A stretch of 14,290 nt of DNA from JAKLQJ01 sp964534135 (GTDB taxonomy: Bacteria; Elusimicrobiota; Elusimicrobia; Elusimicrobiales; UBA9959): contig CAZHQC010000055.1 in NCBI GenBank assembly GCA_964534135.1, positions 1-14,290 of the forward strand, written 5' to 3'. Shown piece after piece: positions 6,262-12,940 of this stretch. Below the pieces are notes generated by a model. It was not told the origin of the DNA and did not search any database. It saw only the letters and a program-made list of their open reading frames with translations. Each line of letters opens with the position of its first letter. The first letter of the stretch is position 1. Both the position numbers and the translations under genes were made by a program.

Positions 6262-7779
6262 TTAAAAAGCCTCCTTATTTACTTTTTTTACATGAGTATC
6301 CTTCTCTCTTTTGAATGTTTTTTGTGATTCCTCATAGATTTTATCTATAGTCCATTTTTCAAGAATTTCCCTTGCCGCTCGGGCACCCATACCGGAGTTG
6401 ACCGCATCCTCAGCAATGCTCTCTATAAGATCTTTCGGAATATCCGACTCGATATCGCTTGTTTCAAGAATATCTTTTGTTTGTGAGACAATATTGTTGT
6501 TTGTTTTACTGATTATCTCAATCATTTCTTTTTTAGTTAATGGATTCATTACGGCTATGGCGGAAAATCTGCCAATAAATTCGGGGAGAAACCCATAGTT
6601 TATAAGATCTTCTTTTTTTACTTGATGAAGAATATTTTTTTCTTCTTTCTTTGATTTTTTTTCAATAAAGCCAATGGCTCGTTTTTTTATTCTGGTTTTT
6701 ATTATATCTTCAAGCCCTTGAAAAGCTCCGCTGACAATAAAAAGATTTTTTGAAATATCAAATTTCCCTGCCTCTCTTGAGAAGAGACTGCTTTTTTGCA
6801 AATCAACCATATCACCTTCAAGAAATTTCAATAAATCCTCCTGCACACTTTTTCCACTAATATCTCTAGTACCGGACAAAGAAGCTCCTGCCGCAATTTT
6901 ATCTATTTCATCTATATGTATGATCGCTTTTGAAGCTATAGAAGCGGATAAGTCATTATAAAGTGAAAATATAATATCGTCCACTGATTTACCTACATAA
7001 CCGGTTTCAGTATATTGAGTAGCATCGGTTTTTATAACAGGCGCGTTTAAAAAATTCCCCAACATTTTGCAGATATAACTTTTGCCACAACCTGTGGGGC
7101 CAATGATAAATATATTGCTTTTGGACATTTTCATCTCTTTTGCTCTTTTTGTGTTTAGAGCTATTTTTTTGTAATGAATAAAAGCCGAGGTGGAAATTAT
7201 TTTTTTTGCTTCTTCCTGTCCCACAACATATTTTGAGAGCTTATCGACAAGCGCAGCCGGATTTTGAGGCGCAATGAACTTTTCTTTCAATTTTGATTTT
7301 GTATGGAGAGAATGTTTAACTCCCAGAACTTTTGATATATATTTTGTGCAAATTTCGTAACTAACCATCCTATAGGAAAGACCTATAATTTTCTTCTTTA
7401 TTAAAATCGACTTTGATTTTAAAAGTTCAAATGCCGTTAAAAAATCGGTTAATTGGCACTTAACAAGAATCTCAACAATACTGGAATGTTGTTTCTTATA
7501 TATCATGGAGTGAGCCAAAATCATTAATATTGCTTTTTCGATACTCGAAAGTTTGTAAGCGGCCCCAAATGTTTCAAGAGGGATATTTATTTTTCTTTTA
7601 TAAGATTCTTTTGTCATTTTCAAGAGCTTATCCAATTTATTTTTTTGATATAACTTAAAATTTTTATCTTTATTCCTTAGTGAATACATTGATTTATCAA
7701 GTCCCAAGAAATCAAACCATGCCTCCATATATTCAAGATTGGTTTTGAAGTATTCTTTTTCTTTAACATTTTTTTTCAT
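6262..7779 (-). CDS. Divergent ClpX-like AAA+ unfoldase with novel N-terminal region
   Basis: A 505-residue protein. Residues 180-485 align with ClpX: YVVGQEEAKK, Walker A GPTGCGKS (227-234), pore loop GYVG (260-263), Walker B IIHIDEID (286-293), TRDISGKSVQEDLLKFLEG, arginine finger R404 (PEFIGR) and sensor 2 GARAAR (465-470). It keeps IGF (369-371), the loop that docks ClpX onto ClpP. It lacks the zinc-binding domain; residues 1-170 are instead helical, with a stretch (LETFGAAYKLSSIEKAILMI) recalling winged-helix regions before some AAA+ ATPases. The pore-entrance RKH loop is replaced near 330-338 by SSLFSREAG, suggesting different substrates. Housekeeping clpX is about 420 residues. GAGGAG lies 7 bases before the ATG. 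First gene of the long minus-strand unit, behind its own palindromic promoter. Confidence 0.85.
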   Translation of the reverse strand: MKKNVKEKEYFKTNLEYMEAWFDFLGLDKSMYSLRNKDKNFKLYQKNKLDKLLKMTKESYKRKINIPLETFGAAYKLSSIEKAILMILAHSMIYKKQHSSIVEILVKCQLTDFLTAFELLKSKSILIKKKIIGLSYRMVSYEICTKYISKVLGVKHSLHTKSKLKEKFIAPQNPAALVDKLSKYVVGQEEAKKIISTSAFIHYKKIALNTKRAKEMKMSKSNIFIIGPTGCGKSYICKMLGNFLNAPVIKTDATQYTETGYVGKSVDDIIFSLYNDLSASIASKAIIHIDEIDKIAAGASLSGTRDISGKSVQEDLLKFLEGDMVDLQKSSLFSREAGKFDISKNLFIVSGAFQGLEDIIKTRIKKRAIGFIEKKSKKEEKNILHQVKKEDLINYGFLPEFIGRFSAIAVMNPLTKKEMIEIISKTNNNIVSQTKDILETSDIESDIPKDLIESIAEDAVNSGMGARAAREILEKWTIDKIYEESQKTFKREKDTHVKKVNKEAF

Positions 7780-7822
7780 AGGTCTTCTCCTCTATTCTTT
7801 CTGTGCAAACCAGCTTACTGAG

Positions 7823-7856
7823 AGTATATCACGTGACTGCGACACCATCTTGTCGC
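7823..7856 (-). promoter_or_regulatory. Palindromic WYL-type promoter of the ClpX-like gene
   Basis: On the minus strand GCGACA-N6-TGTCGC (7856-7839) is followed after exactly 10 bp by TATACT (7828-7823). The hexamer at the normal -35 position (AGATGG) is poor. The expected transcript would start near 7816, leaving a leader of about 36 bases. Design and spacing equal those at 3284-3317 and 7887-7920. Confidence 0.7.
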
Positions 7857-7886
7857 TGTTTATAATGAATGTTTTTTTATTTCGAA

Positions 7887-7920
7887 ACGACAATAGGTTG
7901 TCGCGTGATGCAGGTATAAT
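7887..7920 (+). promoter_or_regulatory. Palindromic WYL-type promoter of the gene at 8012
   Basis: ACGACA-N6-TGTCGC (7887-7904) is followed after exactly 10 bp by a consensus TATAAT (7915-7920). CGACAA/TTGTCG is a perfect inverted repeat. No -35 box is seen at 16-18 bp. The palindrome centre lies 48 bp from that of the divergent ClpX-like promoter, so two dimers could bind side by side and switch both genes together. Confidence 0.7.
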
Positions 7921-8011
7921 TTGATAATTCCTAAGTAATTTTTCTAATTTGCGAACAAAATTTAGAGCAATTTCGTATATAGAGAGTAGACATTAAATAA
8001 TTGGAGGAACT

Positions 8012-9121
8012 ATGATTGAAGATAAAACTAAAAAAAACAAAGACTCCTTTAGGAGATTAAAGGAATATATAGAAAACATTCCGGCAATTAGTCATCATAC
8101 TGAGCGAAACCATTATTTGAAATTAATTAAAAAGTGCGACAACCAAGAATTAAATGAGTTGATACTCTCCATTCTAAAAAAATATGCACCATTTGATGAT
8201 ATTGTTAATGGGGTTTTGGATCACCTTGAGTTTACATCCCATTGGGGGAGTTACGCTTCACAAGAATATGGAAGTGAAACTGAAATATTAATAATGGAAG
8301 CAAAGCCTTTTTTAAATGAATATGTATATAAGGCGATAATGCTTTATAAAAGGTATCCACGGCTTTTATGGGGACTAATCAACGGACTGATAGAGCTTGA
8401 CCCTATGGGTCAAGAAATTGCTGAAGTAGTAGAAAATGTAAAACGCTTGTTAAGGGATGACATAAGGGAGTGTCTTCTTAAATACCGTGAATTTAGGGGG
8501 GTTTCGGAAATAATTATAGTTCTTGCCATCTCAAAAAAGAAGAGTGTTGTCAAAAAATATAGTAGGGATTTAGTTAAAAAATGTCTTTTTCTTTATAATG
8601 ATAATTATAATTGCTCCCATTTTGCAGTAACTCAATTTGATTATGCCATTAGAAATCAGGACAAATGCCCTTTAAGCAAGATGCTGAAGTTTTTTTCCTC
8701 GAAGGAAGTTAAAAATTTTATTTCTCAATATGCAAAAACAGGACTATCTAATTTGCACGCCTTGTTTTATGAGTTAAAAGATTTTGATGAAAAGTTTTTT
8801 ATAAATTTTGCAAAAACTTTATCTCAGGACAATACACTTAACTGCCTTATAAAATATAAAACAATAAACTTATATGATGAGATTTTAGATGTCTTTATTG
8901 AACTTGGCAAAACAAAAAACCTAGATTGTATTTTAAAAGCTGCGGAATTATTTTGCCGAAATGATGTGTTTGACCATATTTCTTTATATAAAAAAAGTCG
9001 CGCGGTAGGAAAAGGAATGATAAACTCTTCAATGAATTTTATAAAAGCAAAGGATGGTGAGGCGGTTATTGACAAGAAAGGCTTCTTTAAAAATATAAAG
9101 CTAAGAAATTACGTAAAATAA
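8012..9121 (+). CDS. Unrecognised all-helical protein in the palindrome regulon
   Basis: A 369-residue protein I cannot assign. The start is sure: GGAGG lies 5 bases before the ATG. The sequence is almost wholly helical with regularly spaced Leu/Ile/Phe and charged faces (for example LNELILSILKKYAPFDDIV and IYLDEILDVF-like segments), as in HEAT- or TPR-like repeat scaffolds, but no clear repeat consensus emerges. There is no signal peptide, membrane segment or catalytic motif that I can see. It is transcribed away from the ClpX-like gene from a promoter of the same palindromic type, so it is likely made under the same condition, and its end is 17 bp from the convergent WYL gene. Its place suggests a sensor, adaptor or scaffold role, which is speculation. 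Confidence 0.75.
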   Translation: MIEDKTKKNKDSFRRLKEYIENIPAISHHTERNHYLKLIKKCDNQELNELILSILKKYAPFDDIVNGVLDHLEFTSHWGSYASQEYGSETEILIMEAKPFLNEYVYKAIMLYKRYPRLLWGLINGLIELDPMGQEIAEVVENVKRLLRDDIRECLLKYREFRGVSEIIIVLAISKKKSVVKKYSRDLVKKCLFLYNDNYNCSHFAVTQFDYAIRNQDKCPLSKMLKFFSSKEVKNFISQYAKTGLSNLHALFYELKDFDEKFFINFAKTLSQDNTLNCLIKYKTINLYDEILDVFIELGKTKNLDCILKAAELFCRNDVFDHISLYKKSRAVGKGMINSSMNFIKAKDGEAVIDKKGFFKNIKLRNYVK

Positions 9122-9138
9122 ATTTTATATTTACTGGA

Positions 9139-10080
9139 TTATTTTGCTGTTTTTAAATATTCCTTTATTCTATCGTTCACTTCCTTTTTTAGCTCCTTGG
9201 GTTCAATGATTTCAACATTGGGCATCCAGTGCAAGATATGGGGAACTATTTCAAATAAGTGGCATACTTTTGCTTTAAAAAGAAGAGAACCATCTTTTTC
9301 TTCGCTTATTTTTTGGCCACCGATAATTTCCTGATTACTAAAATAATCCCGAGCCCAGTCTTTAATTTTCAAAGAAACTGCAATTTTCTTACCCTTACTA
9401 TCTGTAGTGCCCCAAATATTCCGTGCGTCTTCAACTCTCTTTTCGATATTTTCCGGATAATTAAATTCATTTTCTGTTACATTGAGTTTTTTTATTTTAT
9501 CCAGACGATATGTCTTAAAATTATTTTTTCCTTTAGCGATACTTAAAATATAAATTAAGCCGTCGGAGAAAAGAATTTTCAAAGGACAAATATAGCGCTT
9601 ATTTTTTTTATCTGCGTATTCTATCTCTAATTCTTTTCTGTTCTCTATGCCATAGAGTATATCTTGAATATAGGGGTTATTCTTATCTTTTATCAGTTTT
9701 GGCATAAGGGGAATAAAATGAGATTCCCAGGGATTCGATTTTATCATCTTTTTAAAAAGAGTTTTAAAGGATTTATGAACTGTGCCGCCAACATTTTTTG
9801 ATATCTCGGCCAGCATGACAAAAGCAGTTAATTGTTCAGGGGACATTTCTGTTTCTTTCAAGCTGATTCCAGGGGCAAATTTGTAAACTCCTTTTTCAAC
9901 GGTATCGAGTTGAAAATGTGTCATATTTATTCTTTCCATATCTCTTTGAATAGATCTTGGAGTAACATTAAATTCCTGAGCTAAATCTGAAACTTTAACT
10001 CTACCTTTGGTATTTAACATATTCAGAATACGAAGTATTCTGTAATATTTCTTATCGCCTTCGCTTGTTTTCTTTGCCAT
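9139..10080 (-). CDS. WYL-domain transcription regulator (HTH-WYL-WCX)
   Basis: A 313-residue cytoplasmic DNA-binding protein. Residues 10-52 are a DeoR/HTH_11-type winged helix (RILRILNMLNTKGRVKVSDL, then FNVTPRSIQRDMERI). Residues 140-205 are a WYL domain: RYICPLKILFSDGLIYILS, where the WYL triad reads IYI, and YRLDKIKKL with R192. The last 80 residues are a WCX dimerisation domain (LKIKDWARDYFSNQ, then FEIVPHILHWMP). Length and order are normal. Relatives include the damage-response activators PafBC and DriD, whose WYL domains sense single-stranded DNA or like ligands, and the defence-island repressors BrxR and CapW. AAGGGGC lies before the ATG. It is the only regulator in the left 10.8 kb, so it is the best candidate to bind the three palindromic promoters; activation rather than repression is inferred from the missing -35 boxes. 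Confidence 0.9.
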   Translation of the reverse strand: MAKKTSEGDKKYYRILRILNMLNTKGRVKVSDLAQEFNVTPRSIQRDMERINMTHFQLDTVEKGVYKFAPGISLKETEMSPEQLTAFVMLAEISKNVGGTVHKSFKTLFKKMIKSNPWESHFIPLMPKLIKDKNNPYIQDILYGIENRKELEIEYADKKNKRYICPLKILFSDGLIYILSIAKGKNNFKTYRLDKIKKLNVTENEFNYPENIEKRVEDARNIWGTTDSKGKKIAVSLKIKDWARDYFSNQEIIGGQKISEEKDGSLLFKAKVCHLFEIVPHILHWMPNVEIIEPKELKKEVNDRIKEYLKTAK

Positions 10081-10109
10081 AATCGCCCCTTGTTAAGAAA
10101 CTAAAAAAA

Positions 10110-10137
10110 ATTGTATAGTTCTTTAATAGTATTTCAA
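10110..10137 (-). promoter_or_regulatory. Possible promoter of the WYL regulator
   Basis: On the minus strand TTGAAA (10137-10132), 16 bp, TACAAT (10115-10110) lies about 30 bp before the start codon. There is no palindrome of the RCGACA-N6-TGTCGC type here, so the regulator would not share its presumed targets' control. Confidence 0.4.
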
Positions 10138-10151
10138 AAAGAGGGGGCGAC

Positions 10152-10803
10152 ATGCAAGAAACAATCATCGAAAAGGCTTTAAAGAATGGTATTAAAGAAA
10201 TAATTGAAAATTTTAAAATCGAAACCCATCAAAATCAATTAAAAGAAGAGCTCTAAAGACATAGCTAAAAGAAAAAACTCGAAATACAAAAACGAGGGTA
10301 CCACAAAAGAAGGACACCATAAATTATATATTTGCGAAGATCCATTTAATGTTCTTCTAACCTTAAAACTTAAAAAAAATAATTATCGCATTGACCTTGA
10401 TAAAGGAGTTGGTCCCGCTAATTGGAGTGAGAATTTAGAAAAAGAAATAAAGGATAAAAAAATAACCCTAATTAAAGGCAAAAATCCCCGTCCAGATTTA
10501 AAAATTTACACTGAGAATCAAATTGTATGCCTGGAAGCCAAGAGTTTGCCTCATACTCAAAATCTCACAGACAAATTAACCGAAACAACAAAAAAGCGTA
10601 TCATATATGATCTTGGCAAAATGAAGTGGCAAAAAGTAAATGCTAAGTATTTTTGGGCAATTTTCACTTTCTATCCAAAACACAAAGAAAAAGCCATTAA
10701 TGACTTACTAGGCGTTATAGCAAGTTACAATTATTGCCTTATTCATCAAACAACTTCCAAGAAAGCCGCATTATGGTCTGGACTCTTTCGCTTAACACAA
10801 TAA
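10152..10803 (+). pseudogene. Frameshifted PD-(D/E)XK nuclease gene
   Basis: An ATG at 10152 with GAGGGGG 4 bases upstream opens a frame that stops after 34 codons (TAA 10254-10256). The +1 frame is open from 10243 to TAA 10801-10803 and codes for a nuclease-like protein. Joined near 10240-10252 they give about 215 residues. The core is P-D-L-K-I-Y with D at 10495-10497, then LEAKS with Glu at 10534-10536 and Lys at 10540-10542, the D...ExK motif. The body has no ATG before the motif; a TTG at 10546 would start after it and lose the site, so the intact gene must have begun at 10152. One extra base in an AG-rich run (AAAAGAAGAG) explains it: a real mutation, an assembly error or, less likely, a programmed shift. 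It is divergent from the WYL gene and shares its 71-bp intergenic region. Confidence 0.65.
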
Positions 10804-10980
10804 GAGACTAAAACAGAAGAAGTTGTTAACTGTTAGCTAATTGACATAATACCTATATGGGAACTGGGAATAAGAAACTTTTCACACCCCGCGGGTTTCC
10901 GCCACAACCAAATTGTTCCCAACCCACGAGGTGGAACATAAAAAAATATTTGCTTATTGGTTAAAAGGGAAATAAAAAAC

Positions 10981-11390
10981 TTCACACCCCGCGGGTTTAC
11001 CCAAGTCACTCCCGAGTAAGAAATTTGCAAAACAAATTTCCGAGTCGGGAGAGTGTTTTGTTTCCAACCTACGAAATTGAATAAACTTTTCTCACCCTGC
11101 GGGTTTACCCAAGTCACTCCCGAGTAAGAAATTTGCAAAACAAATTTCCGAGTNNNNNNNNNNNNNNNNNNNNNNNNNNNNNNNNNNNNNNNNNNNNNNN
11201 NNNNNNNNNNNNNNNNNNNNNNNNNNNNNNNNNNNNNNNNNNNNNNNNNNNNNCGGGAGAGTGTTTTGTTTCCAACCTACGAAATTGAATAAACTTTTCT
11301 CACCCCACGAGTTTACCCAAGTCACTCTCGAGTAAGAAATTTGCAAAACAAATTTCCGAATCGGGAAAGTGTTTTGTTCCCAACCTCCGG
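10981..11390. repeat. Tandem 108-bp repeat array with internal palindrome
   Basis: GCGGGTTTACCCAAG recurs at 10991 and 11099 (period 108), and a diverged copy (ACGAGTTTACCCAAG) starts at 11307. Each unit has a long hairpin: AAATTTG-CAAAA-CAAATTT (11021-11039 in the first copy), flanked by CACTCCCGAG and CGGGAGAGTG as imperfect outer arms. A solo, truncated copy lies at 13967-14035, so the element is also dispersed. No conserved spacers, so it is not a CRISPR array. It resembles the intergenic palindromic repeats found in many bacterial genomes. Confidence 0.8.
11154..11253. other. Assembly gap (100 N) inside the tandem repeat
   Basis: Exactly 100 N, the usual placeholder. The left edge ends CGAGT and the right edge begins CGGGAGAGTG, which are directly adjacent in the first repeat unit (11041-11055). 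The true gap is therefore probably zero or a multiple of about 108 bp, and the copy number is unknown. Confidence 0.9.
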
Positions 11391-11508
11391 TGTGAAATTT
11401 ATTATCGAGGCCGGACCTCACTAATCGCAGCATATATTATCAAAGCCGGACTTTAATAAGGAATCAAAAAAACCGTTTTTCTAAATGTTCATTTTCCATA
11501 CATCACTA

Positions 11509-11537
11509 TTGACTGAAATTCAAACATCTGCTACAAT
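11509..11537 (+). promoter_or_regulatory. Sigma-70 promoter of the Panacea module
   Basis: TTGACT (11509-11514), a 17-bp spacer and TACAAT (11532-11537) form a near-consensus promoter 42 bp before the start codon. AAAAAGGGG at about 11566-11574 is the ribosome-binding site. Confidence 0.75.
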
Positions 11538-11579
11538 ATAGACAACTCATCAAGACTTCACACCAAAAAAGGGGATATC

Positions 11580-12344
11580 ATGCTTAATAAATTTATAGAA
11601 CACCTGAGAAAAAAGAATAATATGACTCAGGAATACTTGGCATCACAAATTGAACTTTCACGCTCTGTTTATATACAGATAGAACAGGGAAAAAGGGATT
11701 TAAGCCTAAAAGAAGCACAAACATTAGCGTCAATATTCGACATACCTTTCGAAGACTTTATAAATGAAAAAGAAACAAGCCGGGAAATAATCCTAGAAAG
11801 CAAACCACAAAAAAAAGAAAAACTTGAAATAAGAATAAAACATAAAAATCTGGAAAAATTTAAACAGGTGTTTCTTTACCTTCTTAGCGAAGTGGGGGCA
11901 AAGCCAAATGTGGGAGAAACGGTACTTCATAAACTCCTATATTTTATTGATTTTGATTATTATGAAAAATTTGAAGAAAACTTAATGGGCCTGACTTATA
12001 TAAAAAATCATCACGGACCCACAGCAACTGAATTAGGAAAAATCATTAAAGACATGGAGGAGAAAGGAGAAATAGAAGCTGTAACAAGCAAAGTCTATAA
12101 ATATGAACAGAAAAAATATCTTCCATTAAAAGAATCGAAATTGGACACTTTTTCAGCGCGAGAAATTGAACACATAAATGATGTAATTGCGCGCCTTGGC
12201 AATAAGAATGCTAAAGAAATAGAAAATTACTCTCATGGTGATATTCCATGGAAAATAGCTTCAGATGGCAAAGAAATCCCTTATGAAAGTGTTTTCTACC
12301 GCGATGAAGTTTACTCTGTGAGGAATTATAGTGATGAATTATAA
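11580..12344 (+). CDS. panA: Xre-Panacea (DUF4065) antitoxin
   Basis: A 254-residue protein. Residues 1-60 are a Xre-type helix-turn-helix (MTQEYLASQIELSRSVYIQI, then EQGKRDLSL). Residues 95-240 are a Panacea/SocA-like domain with its usual marks: LHKLLYFIDFDYYEK, HHGPTATELGKII and YSHGDIPWKIA. Panacea proteins are antitoxins that neutralise many unrelated toxins, each paired with its neighbour; the HTH suggests that this one also represses its own promoter at 11509-11537. The downstream toxin gene overlaps it by 14 bp. The assignment as antitoxin is strong by domain and by context; the symbol follows the published PanA/PanT naming. Confidence 0.85.
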   Translation: MLNKFIEHLRKKNNMTQEYLASQIELSRSVYIQIEQGKRDLSLKEAQTLASIFDIPFEDFINEKETSREIILESKPQKKEKLEIRIKHKNLEKFKQVFLYLLSEVGAKPNVGETVLHKLLYFIDFDYYEKFEENLMGLTYIKNHHGPTATELGKIIKDMEEKGEIEAVTSKVYKYEQKKYLPLKESKLDTFSAREIEHINDVIARLGNKNAKEIENYSHGDIPWKIASDGKEIPYESVFYRDEVYSVRNYSDEL

Positions 12345-12672
12345 CGAATCACCTTCTTTTGCCAAGGAATTCAAACAGCTATCTAAAAAATATAAATCCT
12401 TGCCTGAAGATTTAGAGGTCTTCAAAAACATACTCAACGCAATTCCCACCGGAAACAGTAAACACTTCAATACCATTACCAAACATGAAGTATGCGTGAT
12501 AGTAAAAGCCAGATTTTTCTGCCGTTATTTAAAAGGATCTTCACTAAGAATTATTTATGCCTTCCATTTTCAAACTAATGAAATTAATTTTATAGAAATA
12601 TATTTCAAAGGAAATAAAATAAATGAAGACAGAGATAGAATTAAAACATACCTAAAAAACCTTACAAACTAA
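12331..12672 (+). CDS. panT: RelE/ParE-fold toxin paired with the Panacea antitoxin
   Basis: A 113-residue basic protein with RelE-superfamily features: an N-terminal helical pair (FAKEFKQLSKKYKSLPEDL), the strand KARFFCRYLKG, then LRIIYAFHF and INFIEIYFKG followed by NEDRDRIKTYL. The last part is common in RelE-like toxins of the Panacea-linked and HigB-like groups. RelE toxins cut mRNA on the ribosome; ParE relatives poison gyrase; which applies is unclear. GAGG at 12320-12323 serves either GTG 12331 or ATG 12334; the two differ by one residue. The start lies inside the antitoxin gene, so translation is coupled. Confidence 0.75.
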   Translation: MMNYNESPSFAKEFKQLSKKYKSLPEDLEVFKNILNAIPTGNSKHFNTITKHEVCVIVKARFFCRYLKGSSLRIIYAFHFQTNEINFIEIYFKGNKINEDRDRIKTYLKNLTN

Positions 12673-12680
12673 ACAAAAAA

Positions 12681-12754
12681 AAGGACGATTCTAATTAATT
12701 TTTCTGGGGGAATATATCTAAGCAAACTATTAAAAAATTAAATAAGATTGAGAG
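12681..12754 (+). repeat. Dispersed leader repeat, copy B
   Basis: From GGGGG at 12706 to GAGAG at 12754 this matches 13911-13959 at about 45 of 49 positions, and the upstream part (GATTCTAATTAA) matches too. The matched block looks like a ribosome-binding site plus the first 13 codons of a gene reading SK(K/Q)TIK(E/K)LNKIE; here the start codon is ATA (12714-12716), not ATG, so it is dead. It begins 9 bp after the RelE-like toxin gene. After 12754 the two copies diverge completely. Confidence 0.7.
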
Positions 12755-12837
12755 GCCGCGTGAAAGGCTTATGCATTATGGCGCGGGCCGGGTATTAATA
12801 CCTGCTACCTTTCCTGGACATATCTAAAGTATTATCG

Positions 12838-12866
12838 TTGACATTGTCATGGTAAAAACTTACCAT
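12838..12866 (+). promoter_or_regulatory. Promoter of the nucleotidyltransferase-HEPN pair
   Basis: TTGACA (12838-12843, full consensus), a 17-bp spacer and TACCAT (12861-12866) as -10. The -10 box is itself the right arm of the first operator palindrome, so binding there should block RNA polymerase. Confidence 0.65.
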
Positions 12867-12888
12867 AATTATGGTAAAATAATACCAT
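12850..12888. promoter_or_regulatory. Double operator ATGGTA-N6-TACCAT
   Basis: Two inverted repeats in tandem: ATGGTAA/TTACCAT (12850-12867 region) and ATGGTA/TACCAT (12871-12888), 21 bp apart, thus on the same face of the helix. The middle, TACCATAATTATGGTA, is a 16-bp perfect palindrome of its own. The block overlaps the -10 box. The likely ligand is the winged-helix domain of the protein encoded at 12941 (autoregulation). Confidence 0.75.
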
Positions 12889-12940
12889 AACAACATTGGC
12901 AACAATAACTATGCAAAAGTCAGTGAACCAAGGGGAATGA

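Larger units (their letters stand above)
10804..11500. other. Gene-free repeat region with assembly gap
   Basis: About 700 bp with no credible gene. Minus-strand frames of about 100 codons exist here but merely translate the repeats (they read GVTWVN once per unit). The region holds a degenerate repeat copy at about 10858-10975, tandem 108-bp units, a 100-N gap, and two small hairpins near 11407-11454. Confidence 0.7.

Noticed and set aside
6121..6327. A 68-codon plus-strand frame
   Set aside because: It overlaps the end of the ClpX-like gene and the small minus-strand gene, has no ribosome-binding site and no recognisable features.
8126..8135. GCGACA half-site inside the gene at 8012
   Set aside because: There is no second arm and no -10 box at the proper distance; chance occurrence in coding sequence.
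10147..10154. GCGACATG at the start of the frameshifted nuclease as a further regulator site
   Set aside because: It lacks the TGTCGC arm at N6 and lacks TAnnnT at the fixed distance on either strand; the bases belong to the ribosome-binding site and start codon.
10546..10803. An 85-codon gene starting at TTG 10546
   Set aside because: The frame is open 300 bases further upstream and a start here would remove the D...ExK site; it is the 3' part of the frameshifted gene.
10981..11390. CRISPR array
   Set aside because: The units are 108 bp and tandem, with no variable spacers and no cas genes; the Cas4-like part at 375-1859 is in a DUF2779 protein, not a CRISPR Cas4.
10833..11433. Minus-strand frames of about 100 codons over the repeats
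   Set aside because: They translate the 108-bp repeat (same peptide once per unit), run through the N gap, lack ribosome-binding sites and resemble no protein.
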